Shown: positions 1 through 11,835 of the stretch, in pieces
Numbering within the stretch: the first letter of the stretch is position 1
Layout of the letters: each line of letters opens with the position of its first letter
From: Sepioteuthis lessoniana
Taxonomy: Eukaryota; Mollusca; Cephalopoda; Myopsida; Loliginidae
DNA: 64,000 nucleotides
Reading direction: 5' to 3'
Assembly: GCA_963585895.1 (NCBI GenBank)
Contig: OY757904.1
Location: 30,126,046 to 30,190,045 of the forward strand
Made by a program: the position numbers and the translations under genes
The notes under the pieces: generated by a model
What the model saw: the letters and a program-made list of their open reading frames with translations, nothing else
What the model was told of the DNA's origin: nothing
Database searches by the model: none

Positions 1-59
1 CAATCATCGTATTAAAAGCATTTGTTCTATATATCGTCGATAGCAGGAGTTTAAGTAAA

Positions 60-625
60 TACGAGGATCATTAAATAATTTTCCAGACCATTTTCGTATG
101 GGGACTTTTATTGATATTACACACATTAAACTCTAGTCCCCTTCGAAGTTATCTCCTCCGGCTGCAATGCCCTTGATGTACCGTTCCAACAACTTCTGGA
201 AGCTCCCAGGGAAGTCCTCTTGTGTGAGCGTGTCAATGACCTTTGTCACAGCTTTTTTCATCTCCTCAATTGTCTCATAAAGACAGCCTTAGAGCTTAAG
301 CAATAACCAAAAGTCATAGGGACCAAAGTCTGAACTATAGAGAGGGTGTGAAACTGTCTTGATGCCCATCTTGGTCAAATAGTCTGTGACAAGGATGGGG
401 TTGTGGACTGGTGCATTGTCCTGGTGGAATTGCCACTGACCCGATATAAGAGTGCTGGCCTCTTCCCTAGGAACCTCTTCCTGAACTTCCTTAAAACCTC
501 AATATAGTAATTCTTACCCTAACCCTTTAGCCAAACAACCCTGGTATTCTGACTTTCTTCCTCCTCCCCTACATCTCATCATCCCTCTCAGATTCCCTGC
601 CTTCCTTGAATCATACAACGGTTAA
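60..625 (-). mobile_element. mariner-like transposon copy M1, internally deleted and 5'-truncated
   Basis: Read on the minus strand this is the 3' part of a mariner-family (Tc1/mariner) transposase gene plus its terminal inverted repeat. The end at 60-110 (TACGAGGATCATTAAAT start) matches the ends of three other copies in the window. The coding part corresponds to the DNA-binding N-terminus joined directly to the late catalytic region, with the first catalytic Asp region missing. The same junction, near 510-530, is seen in the copy at 6385-7281. Frameshifts and stops break it. The 5' terminal repeat is absent: similarity stops near 625, inside the N-terminal region. It is a dead copy. Confidence 0.85.
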
Positions 626-781
626 AGAGATCAGTCTTATCGAGTATGTACACATAAATAAATAGTTATGTGAATACCTATGTTAGAGAATAAGGGCTAT
701 GCGAAATACAAACAACCTAATTTTGGAATTGAGCTTGGGTCAATGTGGCCATTTCCAAGGATGAAAACACTCACGCCACAA

Positions 782-782
<1 letters not shown>

Positions 783-841
<59 letters not shown>
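783..841. repeat. (AT)n microsatellite
   Basis: About 29 uninterrupted TA units. Confidence 0.97.
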
Positions 842-842
<1 letters not shown>

Positions 843-1002
843 GCCCTAATTTATGTGTTATTACAAAAGAAAGTGAAGTTTAATTAACTTATATGTGTCG
901 TTGGTGTTGAGTAAACATGCACATATCCAGTCAAACTTAGAATTTGACTTGTTGATTCTGTTTTCTCAGCCGATAACCATAATATCAACTGTACTATCAC
1001 AG

Positions 1003-1003
1003 A

Positions 1004-1078
<75 letters not shown>
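1003..1078. repeat. compound (AT)n(GT)n microsatellite
   Basis: An AT run passes directly into about 25 GT units, the compound type repeated many times in this window. Confidence 0.97.
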
Positions 1079-1079
<1 letters not shown>

Positions 1080-1187
1080 CTCATCAATCACTCTTTATGA
1101 AATCGATTCTTGGTTCATATTCAAGTCATTTCTACACCTAGACGAACGCTTCCACCAGTTTTCCTTTCGCATGTCTTTCTATGCAAA

Positions 1188-1394
1188 ATGAGTAGCGAGG
1201 TCATCACGAAGACGGGAGTAATGAAATCCACTACCGCCAAAAGGAACGAAGTTATCAGAAGTTCCTACTCTTCGACGCACTCGTCGATTGCCAACAAAAC
1301 AGTGCACGTCGTACAAAGCATATCTGGCCATTTTAAAAGAAACATTTATAATGTGTTATCAATTGCAGTAAATGAACAAAAAGAGATCCCCTGA
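1188..1394 (+). CDS. short open frame of unknown nature, possible host exon
   Basis: A 68-codon frame starting MSSEVITKTG and ending with a stop at 1392-1394. Its first ~150 bases are clearly richer in G+C than the flanks, and the predicted peptide is rich in Ser, Thr, Lys and Val rather than low-complexity. I do not recognise it. There is no clear splice donor and no neighbouring exon, so it may be chance or a fragment of an unknown repeat. Confidence 0.2.
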   Translation: MSSEVITKTGVMKSTTAKRNEVIRSSYSSTHSSIANKTVHVVQSISGHFKRNIYNVLSIAVNEQKEIP

Positions 1395-1764
1395 AATAAT
1401 ATCTTCATGAAATCTAAATTATAAAACAAATCGCTGACCTAAAGCTGAAAAAATACATTACCTTTTTTTAAAAGATATGCATTTGCTTAGAACGAAAGTG
1501 TTTGCAAAGAATATTCATGCAATGGTTACGTTTTCGAGGTTTAGCCTTTATTATATGAGAGATTATAGACGAGTTTATTAAATTAAAGGGTCTGTCAACT
1601 CTCTAGGTTTACATTTTGCCTATAGTATCGCAAATCAGTAGATTTAATGTTCATCTTTACCTATTTTGTGTAACAGTGTCTTTAGAGGTTTTTTTGCATA
1701 TATTTATATGATATTAATAATTCCTATTTAATACGAGTAATTTTCAAACATATATATGTAATTC
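1395..1764. other. AT-rich intergenic stretch, nothing recognised
   Basis: No repeat, RNA or coding signal that I can support. Confidence 0.5.
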
Positions 1765-1960
1765 ATTGATTGGACCCTAACCGGTACTAATATTTAGGAT
1801 CAGCTTGGACCTGGTGGCAATGAAATGGTGACCTCGTATTCCCTCAAACACGACAACTAGAGCCTCGCCACCAGATGCAGTATAGTGGCATATATAGGAC
1901 ACACATTTTATGGGACATCACCACTGTACACTGGATACAGTCAGCGTGATTTTTTGAGTT
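1765..1960 (+). repeat. dispersed repeat family S4, degraded copy
   Basis: It begins with a 'GGACCCTAACCGGTACTA' type leader, has an 'AATGAAATGGTGACCTC' middle, and ends in 'CACTGGATACAGTC'. The same order of blocks recurs at 41370-41560, 61010-61250 and 63090-63300. It is probably a SINE or small non-autonomous element; no Pol III boxes were identified with certainty. Confidence 0.5.
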
Positions 1961-2129
1961 AATTGCAGATCAATTGCAACTATGCATTTTAATAAATTTT
2001 ACATTAGTTTCCAGATAACAGCTATTTTTTTCCCTTTAAGTATAATAAAGTTGCTGATAAGACTGATTATAGACACATTTTTCAGGACTTCTCAGCTTTC
2101 GTTGGTTATTCTATTTCAAAGCCATCCCT

Positions 2130-2290
2130 GGAGAAGGAGAGTAGCATATTGTTTTACCCATAGGTTGGGAGATAAGTAGGTTCATACCTTTCTTAATGGT
2201 ATAATTCTGAAAGTGAGCGTTATAGTTCGACTAGTATTCGAACTCACTTACAAAGGTTTTAAGTATGTTGAGGACACCCTCTCAAATATT
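2130..2290 (-). mobile_element. tRNA-derived SINE, family S3, degraded
   Basis: On the minus strand it matches the block order of the better copy at 34650-34885: a tRNA-like head with a GTTCGAA-type B box, a 'CGTTCAC/CTTTC' middle, then 'cccataggttgggag' (plus-strand reading) as the distal part. It has diverged and its ends are unclear. Confidence 0.5.
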
Positions 2291-3237
2291 GCGATAAATA
2301 TACGAATTTTAATTTGTCCCCGCTGGTCAAATTTAGTGGTTAATCACGAATTATAAAGATAACTATTGTACATTTAACCTTAACAACTCTGAATTCCTTA
2401 TTAATGTCTGACCCGTGAACTTTGATCTCCTGGCTAAAAAATAGCTGAAAATTCTAAATCTGTTATTGATTGCTCATCCGGAATTTAGACCGCCTGGATA
2501 TTTATTCTAGAACAAATATAAGAGTCTTCAGCTTTTAACATTTAAAATACCGAACCGATTACCTAACATGATAAGTCAGAGAGTGACTCAGTATGATCAA
2601 TATGGCCTGATCCAAAGATTAATAAAAACATAAATCCTACTTATTTGTGAGAGAAAGTGAGTTCAAAGTTCTCCTTCTATGTTAGAAATGGACGTCACAA
2701 TCGATAATATAAAAGAAATAAGGAGAGAAACTACTATTTCTTTCAAAGGAAAGTATTTTGGACTCTTTATATCTGAAATCACAATAGGTCTCCTACATTT
2801 AATTTCATGTCCATCATTAATAGACTTATACATTTTTAGATTAATTACTCAGATTGTTCTACAAAAAATTATTTTCAACATAGTTTCCCTCAATATTACG
2901 ATTAATATATCTGGCACACAAGCAATTGTTCATTACAAGTGATATTTTTTTTCTGTTACTAAAACAGGTTTCCATGTAGAGAGAGCTTCGAATACGCTGA
3001 CCGTATCTCTCTACCGAAGAGTATGATCCTGCTTACTGAAAGAGGTATCCTAGTTTGAGCACTAAACTACATCTTATGGTGAGGCTCCCTTTATGCAAAC
3101 ATGTGGAGTGTGGAGTACTATTTCAGTGCCATTAATGACTAGTCCACTCTTAACCTTTAGAGTTTTATTCATAGGTAAAATAAATATGTGTAAAAATAAT
3201 TTGTAATTGATAGAAATAGTTGATATCGAATAATAAT
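2291..3237. other. AT-rich intergenic stretch, nothing recognised
   Basis: Contains short open frames with no recognisable similarity or splice context. Confidence 0.5.
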
Positions 3238-3560
3238 AATCATCATCATGTCGTGCCGCGAGCACGGATACCCCTGACCCTCTCTCGCCACTCCTCCCTC
3301 TCGTTCATTGCTTCCAGTAGGTCCTCAGGACTACATCCCGTGTCCTCACAGACTTGCTGTGTGTACGTTCGCGCAGGTCGCCCAGCTTTTGCCCAGCCAT
3401 ATGAGGGGGTCCATGGGAGAACATCACTTATGAGCTCGTCCCTACTTCTCCAGCAGATTCCTGCATGTCTGGTTCATCTAACTTTCATAGTTTTCGTGAT
3501 AGGAGGTTGGTGGCCGTACAACTGTTGCTTTGTGGGGTGTTGCCTCCAGGATATCGAATA
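3238..3560 (-). mobile_element. RTE-like LINE, 3' end fragment of RT-domain protein
   Basis: The minus-strand translation aligns with the C-terminal tail of the LINE at 60057-61007, sharing LYGHQPPITKT, TRHAGICWRSRDELI, AGRPARTYTQQ and the ending WRERVRGIRARGTT. Immediately after the stop, in the minus-strand direction, comes a short (ATG)n/(ATT)n tail, typical of RTE-clade elements that end in short tandem repeats rather than poly(A). It is heavily 5'-truncated. One in-frame stop replaces the Arg before TRHAG. Confidence 0.85.
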
Positions 3561-4379
3561 ATTGTGCACAAAAACATAAATGTTCACAAAAGATATAAAT
3601 GTATATGTACAATGTAAGCAATCCCATAACATCTTGGCATAGAATTAACCCAAACGGGTTGATATGCAATTAATATCAATCAAATAACAACCAATCAAAA
3701 ACAATTTCCCACTGAAGAGTTAAAAGTGATTCAACAGCACTCAATTTGGTAAATAATTGATTAACGAAATCTATAGTTGCCATGTAGTTTAAATACTTTT
3801 AAATGGTCAAGAAAAATTGTTGAGTCAATACGTTTAATTGAAGTTTAATGGTCAAGAGGTCATTTGAGAACGTGCCTTTATTGGGCAAGTAAGTCCTGTG
3901 ATCAGATAGCTCAAGGGAATAATTTGAGAAATAATATAGCTTCTGTCAAAGATATCGCCGGACGATTTCAATTATGTTTCATTAGCTCCTTGTTGGTTTC
4001 GAACTGTGGATGTAATAAAGAATTTGTTAGGGGTTGGAGTAAATGTACACATTGAAGAATGTTCTTTCTCCCAACTCCGAGGAGACACAGGAGATGCGAC
4101 GATTAATGAATGCAATGAACGGTTAAACATACAGAATAAGGGATGAGTGAAAACATAGCCAATGGGTACAGAAGAAAAAAGTAGAATTGGGTGAATGACA
4201 ATCAATCGGTAGCAGTAAGAAGTTAGACAATGTAAAATAATCCCTGAATTGGTTTCGTGGTAACCAAAGAGTTCGTTTTCTTTTTTTCTTAATAGATACC
4301 GCGACCTCGGATAGGAATGCTGAGTCTTGTAACCGTATCCCCAGTAATTACTGCCTTCCATAGTTGTTGTCTATCGCAC
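3561..4379. other. AT-rich intergenic stretch, nothing recognised
   Basis: Short open frames on both strands; none is recognisable. Confidence 0.5.
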
Positions 4380-4500
4380 CACGTTTTTGACCAAGTAAAC
4401 CTCTGGCCGGCTTGGGTAGGATTTGAAACCGCTATCTTCTGACAATACTCACCTGGAACAGTAGAGACTCAACACCTCTATCCGCTGAAGGGCGATAAGG
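4380..4500 (-). repeat. possible tRNA-derived SINE head
   Basis: The minus strand carries a Pol III-like A-box region (CAGCGGATAGAGGTGTTGAG) and, about 45 bases later, a B-box-like GGTTTCAAATCC. No second copy was seen in this window, so the call rests on these boxes alone. Confidence 0.3.
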
Positions 4501-4572
4501 ATGGATTTTTTGGTCTTATAAATCCTTATCTGGTCTTCCAGAGTCGGTTCCATACCGAATTTTTGTACCTCT

Positions 4573-4799
4573 CTTTAATTGGAATCAATTATTTAATTTG
4601 AGACGAGGCTTCTTAATCTGAGAATTTTTTTTTTATTTATTGCAGACTCTTTGTGCTCATCTTGGCAGTTTTTGTGTTGTTTCTTCTTTCACTAAGTTTC
4701 GGCCAAATTTCACCTCTGGCTTTCTTCAGGTGATTTACCGCGAAAAAAAAATTACTTCTCAGATTAAGAAGCCTCATCTCAAAATGATTCCAATAAAGA
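4573..4799. mobile_element. small inverted-repeat (MITE/foldback-like) element
   Basis: Arms at 4573-4634 and 4743-4799 are near-perfect reverse complements, sharing GAGGCTTCTTAATCTGAGAA on the left and its complement on the right, plus ATTGGAATCA further out. The loop is about 108 bases with no coding potential. Total length is about 227 bp. No target duplication was confirmed. Confidence 0.7.
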
Positions 4800-4829
4800 C
4801 AAGTAGAGATACGTTTTTTTTAAAAACTT

Positions 4830-5477
4830 TTATCTCTTAGTTGTTAGACTGAGACATCGTCACCATTTTCCTTGATCTTGAGCATTGTCTCTAACGTGAT
4901 CGAATGCGATATCGTAGTAAAAGTGTTCGAACTCCAGACGTTCAATTAAGTTCATATCTGGATTTATACTATTGGGTAAAATATGATCTCTCTTATCACC
5001 CAACTCTTATTGGACTGTCCTTCCAGGAGGATGAACAGGGGTGAACATAACTCACAAATGTTCATATGTCATTAAAAAAGAAACCAAGACTGAAATCATC
5101 CTCGTTCTTTGTTTTGTTTTGTTTTTCTGTCGTAGAGTACCTTTATTTTACCATAAGCAGTAGCAGTAGGAATTTTTTTTAAAAAATGTAATAAGGAAAA
5201 AGTGCGCGTCATTTAACCAAGAATAAAGCGATTGCATAATTCTAAAATTGGAACAAATTGCAAAATTTCTTACATTTTCCGATTTTATCGGACATATTTT
5301 GATAAAAATACTACAGTTATTTCTCTCCAATATGACATAATTAAGTTTATGAATTAATAATAAATTAAATTAAGTTTTTCCCAGACAAAAATTATAATTA
5401 TTACTTGCTTATTTGTTGAAATCCATGTAGGTTCATATTATCCTGTCTCACACTTGTGGAAAAAAAGACTATATTCA

Positions 5478-5479
<2 letters not shown>
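4830..5479. other. AT-rich intergenic stretch, nothing recognised
   Basis: No supported feature. Confidence 0.5.

Positions 5480-5514
<35 letters not shown>
5480..5514. repeat. (AC)n microsatellite
   Basis: About 17 AC units. Confidence 0.95.
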
Positions 5515-5517
<3 letters not shown>

Positions 5518-5700
5518 TGCACAAATCGAAAATATTTTCAAGCTAATCCAAAAATTGCTAGATCTTGTCGGTAGATTCATATTAGGGTACCTCAGGCGCC
5601 GAGCATCAAATTCTACTCACTAAAGCAGGTACAATCTTGGGAGAAGACCTTATGAAACCAGGTGATTAACCTTCAATTATTCACCTGATACGAATGCAAG

Positions 5701-5702
<2 letters not shown>

Positions 5703-5771
<69 letters not shown>

Positions 5772-5835
5772 TGTGTGTGTGTGTGTACCAGTGTGTATGT
5801 GCCAGTGTGTATGTGCCAGTGTGTGTGAGTGTGTA
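5703..5835. repeat. (GT)n microsatellite with variant units
   Basis: A pure GT run passes into interrupted units including three GTGCCAGTGTGTAT-type 14-mers, a nascent minisatellite. Confidence 0.95.
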
Positions 5836-5915
5836 TCTGTGACACAGATTCAACAACACTAGAAGACTATAAATTTTGTGACTGCCTAAACATCAAACCA
5901 CCAAACTTGGTTTCT

Positions 5916-5943
5916 CCCTCTCTCTCTCTCTCTCTCTCTCTAA

Positions 5944-5992
<49 letters not shown>
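5916..5992. repeat. compound (CT)n(AT)n(GT)n microsatellite
   Basis: Three different dinucleotide runs in direct succession. Confidence 0.95.
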
Positions 5993-5994
<2 letters not shown>

Positions 5995-6252
5995 GTGTAA
6001 AATAAACAATATAAATATAATTTTTCGTTTAAATGGAAGATTGCTCATATATTGTGTAGCAGATCTGATTAAACCTTAAAAAACAAAATATTTTCTCACC
6101 TTATCGTGCCAGTCACGTAACTATATATTTCATGCATTTGTAAAAAGAAAAACACCTCACCAAAAAAAAAACAATGTTTCATATCACCACTATATCTTTT
6201 AGAAATGAATTAATGTTATATTCATGAGATAAATATGAGAAGGATAAAAAAA

Positions 6253-6275
6253 GAGATACACACTCACACATATAT

Positions 6276-6326
<51 letters not shown>
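6253..6326. repeat. (AC)n/(AT)n microsatellite
   Basis: A short ACAC run followed by about 28 AT units. Confidence 0.93.
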
Positions 6327-6328
<2 letters not shown>

Positions 6329-6384
6329 GTATGTGTAAGCTGGAGTTATAAAAAGAGGAAGGATGATTCAAGAAAAATATGAAG

Positions 6385-7281
6385 TACGAGGATCATTAAA
6401 TACCTTTCCAGACTTTTTTCGTATGGCCACTAGCCCCCTTCGAATTAATCTCCTCCAGCTGCAATGCACATGTTGTACCATTCCAACCACTTATGGGAGG
6501 CCTCATGGAAGTCCTCTTGTGTGAGCGTGTCAATGACCTTCGTCACAGCCTCTGTCATCTCTTCAATTGTCTCATAACAACAGCCTCTAATTTTTTTTTC
6601 CTTGAGCTTAGGGAACAACCAAAAATCACAGAGAGAAAGGTCTGGACTATAGGGAGGGTTAGGAACCACCTTGATGCCCATCTTGGTCAAATAGTCTGTG
6701 ACAAGGATGGAGTTGTTCACTGGTTCATTGTCCTGGTGGAAGTGCCACTGACCTGATTTGAAGAGTGCTGGCCTCTTCCCTAGGAATCTCCTCCTGAACT
6801 CCCTTAAAACCTCGACATAGTAACCCTAACGCTAACCCTTTGGCCAATCAACTCTGGTCTATTGACTTCCTTACACCTACCACACCACTCATCACTCCTC
6901 ATAGACTCCCTGCCTTCCTTGAATCTCTTATGCCACTCAAAAACTGATGCTCGATTCATGCAAGATGGTCGAAAAGCAGTCTGAAGAATTCCATACGTTT
7001 CTGTGTCATTTTTTCCAAGTTTAAATCAGAATTTTATTGCATATCATTCTTCTTACGTGTTGTCACGTCCAGATTGCATTTTTGAAATTCACAAGCAGTG
7101 ACAATCAGGTTTTAGTAGGGTGTATTCTAATTGCTGCTGTAGCTGCTCATTTGAACCTGAAATCATGAAAATAGGCCAATCATCTCGTAATATGTATAGC
7201 AATAACATTCTGAATTCAAAATTCTACGACAATTTTAAATGCCTATACAAAAAAAGTCTGGAATCTTATTGAATGCACCAC
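6385..7281 (-). mobile_element. mariner-like transposon copy M2, internally deleted, both ends present
   Basis: An 897 bp element between TA dinucleotides, with imperfect terminal inverted repeats of about 40 bp (plus-strand left end CGAGGATCATTAAAT, right end ATTGAATGCACCAC). The minus strand encodes a mariner transposase N-terminus (MTQKRMEFFRLLF, then FEWHKRFKEGR-like residues with a stop), and after a deletion the end of the catalytic domain: HFHQDNEPVNNS, YSPDLSLCDFWLFPKLK and ETIEEMTEAVTKVIDTL. The second and third catalytic Asp remain, but the region carrying the first Asp is deleted and the frame is broken. It is a non-autonomous derivative. The same deletion junction occurs in the copy at 60-625. 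Confidence 0.92.
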
Positions 7282-7311
7282 ATACATATAAAAAGTTTGT
7301 TTTTCAGAATG

Positions 7312-7540
7312 AGAGTGGCGTAATGGCTAACGTGCTAGACAGCGACATCTTAATGATTATGAACTCCAGCCGTGCTCTTAAGTTCATTATCAGACTAATG
7401 CCTATTGGAAAGATGGGAACTCCAATATCATCCTTGCCATGGTTTCGATTGTAGCACAACTGTTTTTTTCTACGTGGTTGGCTTTGATAATAATTAATTC
7501 GCGAAGGTTGATATACCATTAAAAAAAAAAAGAAACCAAA
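7312..7540 (+). mobile_element. tRNA-derived SINE, family S3
   Basis: The 5' part has an A-box-like 'TGGCGTAATGGCTAACGTGC'; the 3' end 'GGTTGATATACCATTAAA' followed by an A-run matches the 3' ends at 34650-34885 and 53448-53690. The family ends in an A-rich tail after 'CCATTAAA'. Confidence 0.65.
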
Positions 7541-7759
7541 AACCATGAATATGTCGTAAATAAAATCGAACAATAAGCCTCGAATTATAAGGAACTTGTT
7601 TAACAATATAAAATTACTTTGATTTCTTTAATCATTCGAAAACTTTGCGAAAAATGGTTTTCACAAATATCTTTTTATGAAATAATCAACAAGGATCAAA
7701 GAAAGATAAACATAGCAAAAAACAAAAAGAAATCTTCCAATAGATTAATTATTTGATGA

Positions 7760-8250
7760 TACACCTACAAAGTCAAATTAAGTTATGTTAAAAATTGCAT
7801 AAAAATGGTAATAAAAATTCTATTTAACTCTTCAAATGAAATGAATCGTTGATAATATACTTACGAAACCAAATCAAGTTATATGAAAAATTGTTTAAAA
7901 TATAGTTTTAAAAAAAACTTTTTAACATTTCCAACAAAATCATTTTCTGATAAAATATCAACGGAATCAAATTTGGTAATTATAGACAATTGTATGAAAA
8001 ATGCTTTCGAAAAAAACACTTTCATCTAATTTATTATCTGTTTATAGACCAACGAAATCAAATCAGTTTATGTTAAAAAGGTTAAGAAAAATTATTTGTT
8101 ATCCTTCCAAGACTATATTCTTACGAAATCAAATGATTTTATGTTAAAAGATAGTTAAAAATAGTTTTAAAAATCTCTTTAACCCTTCAAACGACATAAC
8201 TACCTGATAATATACCCACGAAATCAAATCATCAATGTCAAAAATTGCTT
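7760..8250. repeat. degenerate tandem satellite, ~72-108 bp units
   Basis: Six unit starts of the form ACGAAATCAAATCA(A/G)TTTATGTTAAA occur at about 7763, 7860, 7968, 8051, 8123 and 8215. Each is followed by an A/T-rich middle, 'CTCTTTAACCCTTCAAA'-like text and 'GATAATATAC'. Units differ by indels and by many substitutions, so the array is old. Confidence 0.8.
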
Positions 8251-8606
8251 AATTCAATAGATTAGGATTTATTCGGTTTTCAATATTGCGAAGCAAGAGA
8301 AAACGATATAAGATAGAGGAAGTAATTCTGTGTAAGATTCAATATGTCTGATTGTCTTTCTGGTTGAAATCCGAATGTAGATACGTTGCCTATGAAGACA
8401 AGCGGAAAATCCGGAGATAGAAGAAGTGACTTACATACACAACAATCCGAGGCTATCTGTGTGAAAAATAGACGCACTTGCTAAATTACTTACCCAGGAG
8501 ATGGACGCTAAATTTTAGTATGGGCTGTCGCCTAATGTAATGGGCTGGTGATTACGAAACGCTTGTTTCAGAAAATTGCCTGACAACGACGTTCAAGAAA
8601 GAAAAA

Positions 8607-8672
8607 AGGGATGAAAGAAAGAAAGAAAGAAAGAAAGAAAGGAAAAGAAAAAAAGAAAGAAAGAAATATAGA
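8607..8672. repeat. (GAAA)n microsatellite
   Basis: GAAA units with interruptions. Confidence 0.93.
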
Positions 8673-8963
8673 AAGCAACAATACGCAAAAATTTTTTAAA
8701 ATGATGAAGTTATCTTTATTAAACGCAAGTGCTTGTTTATAATTTTCCTAAAGCGTCTTTAAGAGAGAAAAGATTTTAAAATGTCCTCGGAAGTCAATGT
8801 TGGTGTCTGGATTCTTTGCATTCAAAGTATGTCTTGTAAGTACAATTTTGAACAAACACACACACACACACACTAAAGAGATTGACAAAACTGAACCATT
8901 TTTTTTTTATTTATTGCCCCAAGTTTTAATGAAACTTCAATGTTGAAGATACCCATAAAAAAT

Positions 8964-9205
8964 AAGCCGGCGACTGTAGTCGTAGTCAACCAGAAGGCTC
9001 TTTTTTCAATGGCTACTACACCGAAGTGTTGGGGAGGGCGCTACTCCTTTCCATGGTTTGTTCCACTTTACCCTTGATATGTACCTTATATTGCTGAGTG
9101 TTAAGGAAGGGGGTTTCAAGTACCATTTTTAAAGTCTTTGATATGACGCGACCTGGGATTGAACACATGTCCCCCGAACCAATGGCGAATACTCGACCCG
9201 AGGAA
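8964..9205 (-). mobile_element. tRNA-derived SINE, family S1 (copy a)
   Basis: On the minus strand it starts in a tRNA-like head with B box GTTCAATCCC, followed by the family body (AAATGGTACTTGA, AACACTCAGCAATATAAGGT, AAGGGTAAAGTGGAAC, GGAGTAGCGCCCTCCCC) and a 3' end near 'GACTACAGTCGCCGGCTT'. Five more copies are in the window. tRNA-derived SINEs are known from octopus; exact family naming needs a library search. Confidence 0.85.
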
Positions 9206-9866
9206 GTGATTATTTACCTTGAGTATTATGGTTAAGGTTATTTTACACTTACAACTAGTTTACTGATGATATTTCATTCTTTATTCACAAAACTTCCCCA
9301 GACACTTTTCCGATGCTTCTGCAAAATCTGAAGAGGTTCTGTGAATAAAAAAAAAATAAATATCACAGGAAACCTGCTGTAAGAGTTTGATTTATTCACT
9401 TTTCCAGTTATTTTTATAATCTTCTCAGATTCACCAATCTCTATCATTTACCACAATGTTATCTCAGTTGAAACCCAAATTGATAATTTTCTAAAAGTGA
9501 ATTTTTTTTTAATAGGAATGTCATAGAAATTCTATCGTTATCCTTTACTTGTGATGAATCATTAGCCGATGACATTTCCTAGCAACAAAAGGATTTTGGA
9601 TAATCATAATCAAAGAAAATAATCACTTTCTAAGTCTGTCTATGATATTAAATTTCGTTGAAATTTGATTCATTAAAAACAATGTTTCAATTTTTTTCAC
9701 TGATATTTTCCCAATAGTGGATCTACAGTAAATTTTCTTGAAGATGTGTCTAGTAATTTTGGTAACATGTGTCTTTGGGATATTTTTGAGCAGTTTGATT
9801 TGCATGAAAGAAAGAATAAATTCATTATTAGCGTAAAACAATCAAGCATTGCTAGTAAATATATCT

Positions 9867-9868
<2 letters not shown>
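9206..9868. other. AT-rich intergenic stretch, nothing recognised
   Basis: No supported feature. Confidence 0.5.

Positions 9869-9922
<54 letters not shown>
9869..9922. repeat. (AC)n microsatellite
   Basis: About 26 AC units. Confidence 0.96.
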
Positions 9923-9925
<3 letters not shown>

Positions 9926-10068
9926 AACAGCAGCAAAGTTGACCATATCTTCCAGTAAGTTAACTGCAACATGAGACTAAGGAAGCAAGTAACTGATTCT
10001 GGGAATATCACTCATCCCAAGCAGAATTTAGCAGTTATATGTTCTGTGAACCAAAGTCACACACACAC

Positions 10069-10071
<3 letters not shown>

Positions 10072-10150
<79 letters not shown>
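10072..10150. repeat. (AT)n microsatellite
   Basis: About 39 AT units, preceded by a short (AC) run. Confidence 0.97.
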
Positions 10151-10152
<2 letters not shown>

Positions 10153-11596
10153 AAGTGGAAACCGTTATCAATTTCTTCTTGTTTTCATGGCATCAAAGAC
10201 TGAACAGGGAGAGAATAAAAAACAAAAAATCCTAACACAGAAAGTAGAGTTTTTTTTTCTGCTCTGACGATTAGCCCTCACTAATATTGCTTTGACCACA
10301 GCATTTGCCTACTCATTCATGCCGATTTCTTTTTTCTTTCTTTTTTTTTAAAAAACTTGCTAAAGTGATGTTTAAATTTAGATGATATCAAATTTTCCGG
10401 TAAGGTTGACAGGAGAAAAAAATCGCCTGCGGCAGTTGCTTTGTCTCTGCAAGTGGACACATCAGAGAATAGTATTATCAATCCGAACTAAATTAACAAT
10501 GGCGTTTATGGATAATGAATTTTGACATGAAGATGCCCCAGAAAAATCAAATAGGTTTCAAATCAATTCTTAATCGTCATGGCTGCAAAGCATCGTAGAT
10601 CTAACATAAAAATAACAAAATGATTTTCTTTTTTTATGGAAAACTCATGTAAAATGACAATGAACGCTGGAAGGTTACCGTGTTAATAAAATAAGAAATA
10701 ACCGTTTTAAAGGGTACTGTATAACTAAAAAAAAGAACATTTAAAAAATGAATTCAATCCAGTTGAAAAATATCTTGTGCCACGTTCTAAACCATGTCCC
10801 TTCTTCGATGCTTCTACACCTCATATAACGGTTAATGTTGTTGTTTTTTCCAATTGTTATTATATCAGCTTCCCGAACATGTTTTTGAGTTTTTGTCTCA
10901 ATAATAAATCATCATAATACTGTTTTGCATCTATTTTTAAAGACTTTAGAAGGATTTTGTCACCAAATAAGTAGTGACGCAAAATATTTTCCGTCTTTTG
11001 TCTAACGCATTTTATCGAGGATTAATAGTTGTTGTAGGAGACTATTTTTCAAAACTGAAACAAAAGAGAACGCATTATTAGTAGTAGAGTTATCAGCAGT
11101 GATGTTGGCTCAATGCATATTATTCACCTTATACAAAATATGTTTTGAAAGAAAAATAGGTTAAATATAGAAATAATCAAAAATAGTTTGTAAAATATCT
11201 CCTTTAAATGTGACGAACGGGAAAAGAAAGGCGTGTTTATGTCCCTTTTTCTACTTCATTCTTTTGTGTTTGTCCGGTCAAATATTCCTTCCTTAACAAA
11301 CAGTTCATTTATTTTCAATTCACAAGATTGCTATTTTTGGAAAAGGATTACACTGGTTTACAAAGAAATTGAGGCAAGCACAAAAATACCCGTTTTTACC
11401 TAATTTGAGGGTGCTGAATTCAAATTTGAAATCCGTTTTTCCTCAGCACCTCTAGTTTTTTAGATATATATAGTGTGCATTTTGTGCATATACGGTACAT
11501 AAAGGCGTATATGAATTCATGGTTAATTCAAATATTGTGAGACTTATGGCTTTTTTTTTAGTTATTATGCACTAAATGTAAGTGATAGCATTACAT
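10151..11596. other. long AT-rich stretch, nothing recognised
   Basis: About 1.4 kb with no open frame of note, no repeat family seen elsewhere in the window and no RNA motif. Confidence 0.5.
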
Positions 11597-11601
11597 TATA
11601 T

Positions 11602-11650
<49 letters not shown>
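11597..11650. repeat. (AT)n microsatellite
   Basis: About 25 AT units. Confidence 0.95.
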
Positions 11651-11651
<1 letters not shown>

Positions 11652-11835
11652 AGACGGATTTTGACAGTTAAAGCAGCAGGTCTCAATCCACACTCTGACA
11701 GCTATTGGAAGAGGTTGTCTCGCAGGCGGCGCAGGAGGTTGGTGTCCATCAACTATCGTGTTACACATCTTTTGGGTAACTAAATATTAGTATTACATTC
11801 AAATTCACATTTAGTGTTACTTTGTTATATTTTCA

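Noticed and set aside
884-1087. Open frames giving (TH)n, (IY)n, (VC)n peptides here and at 5677, 9746, 39826, 40096, 44189, 54870 and similar places
   Set aside because: They are translations of dinucleotide microsatellites, not genes.
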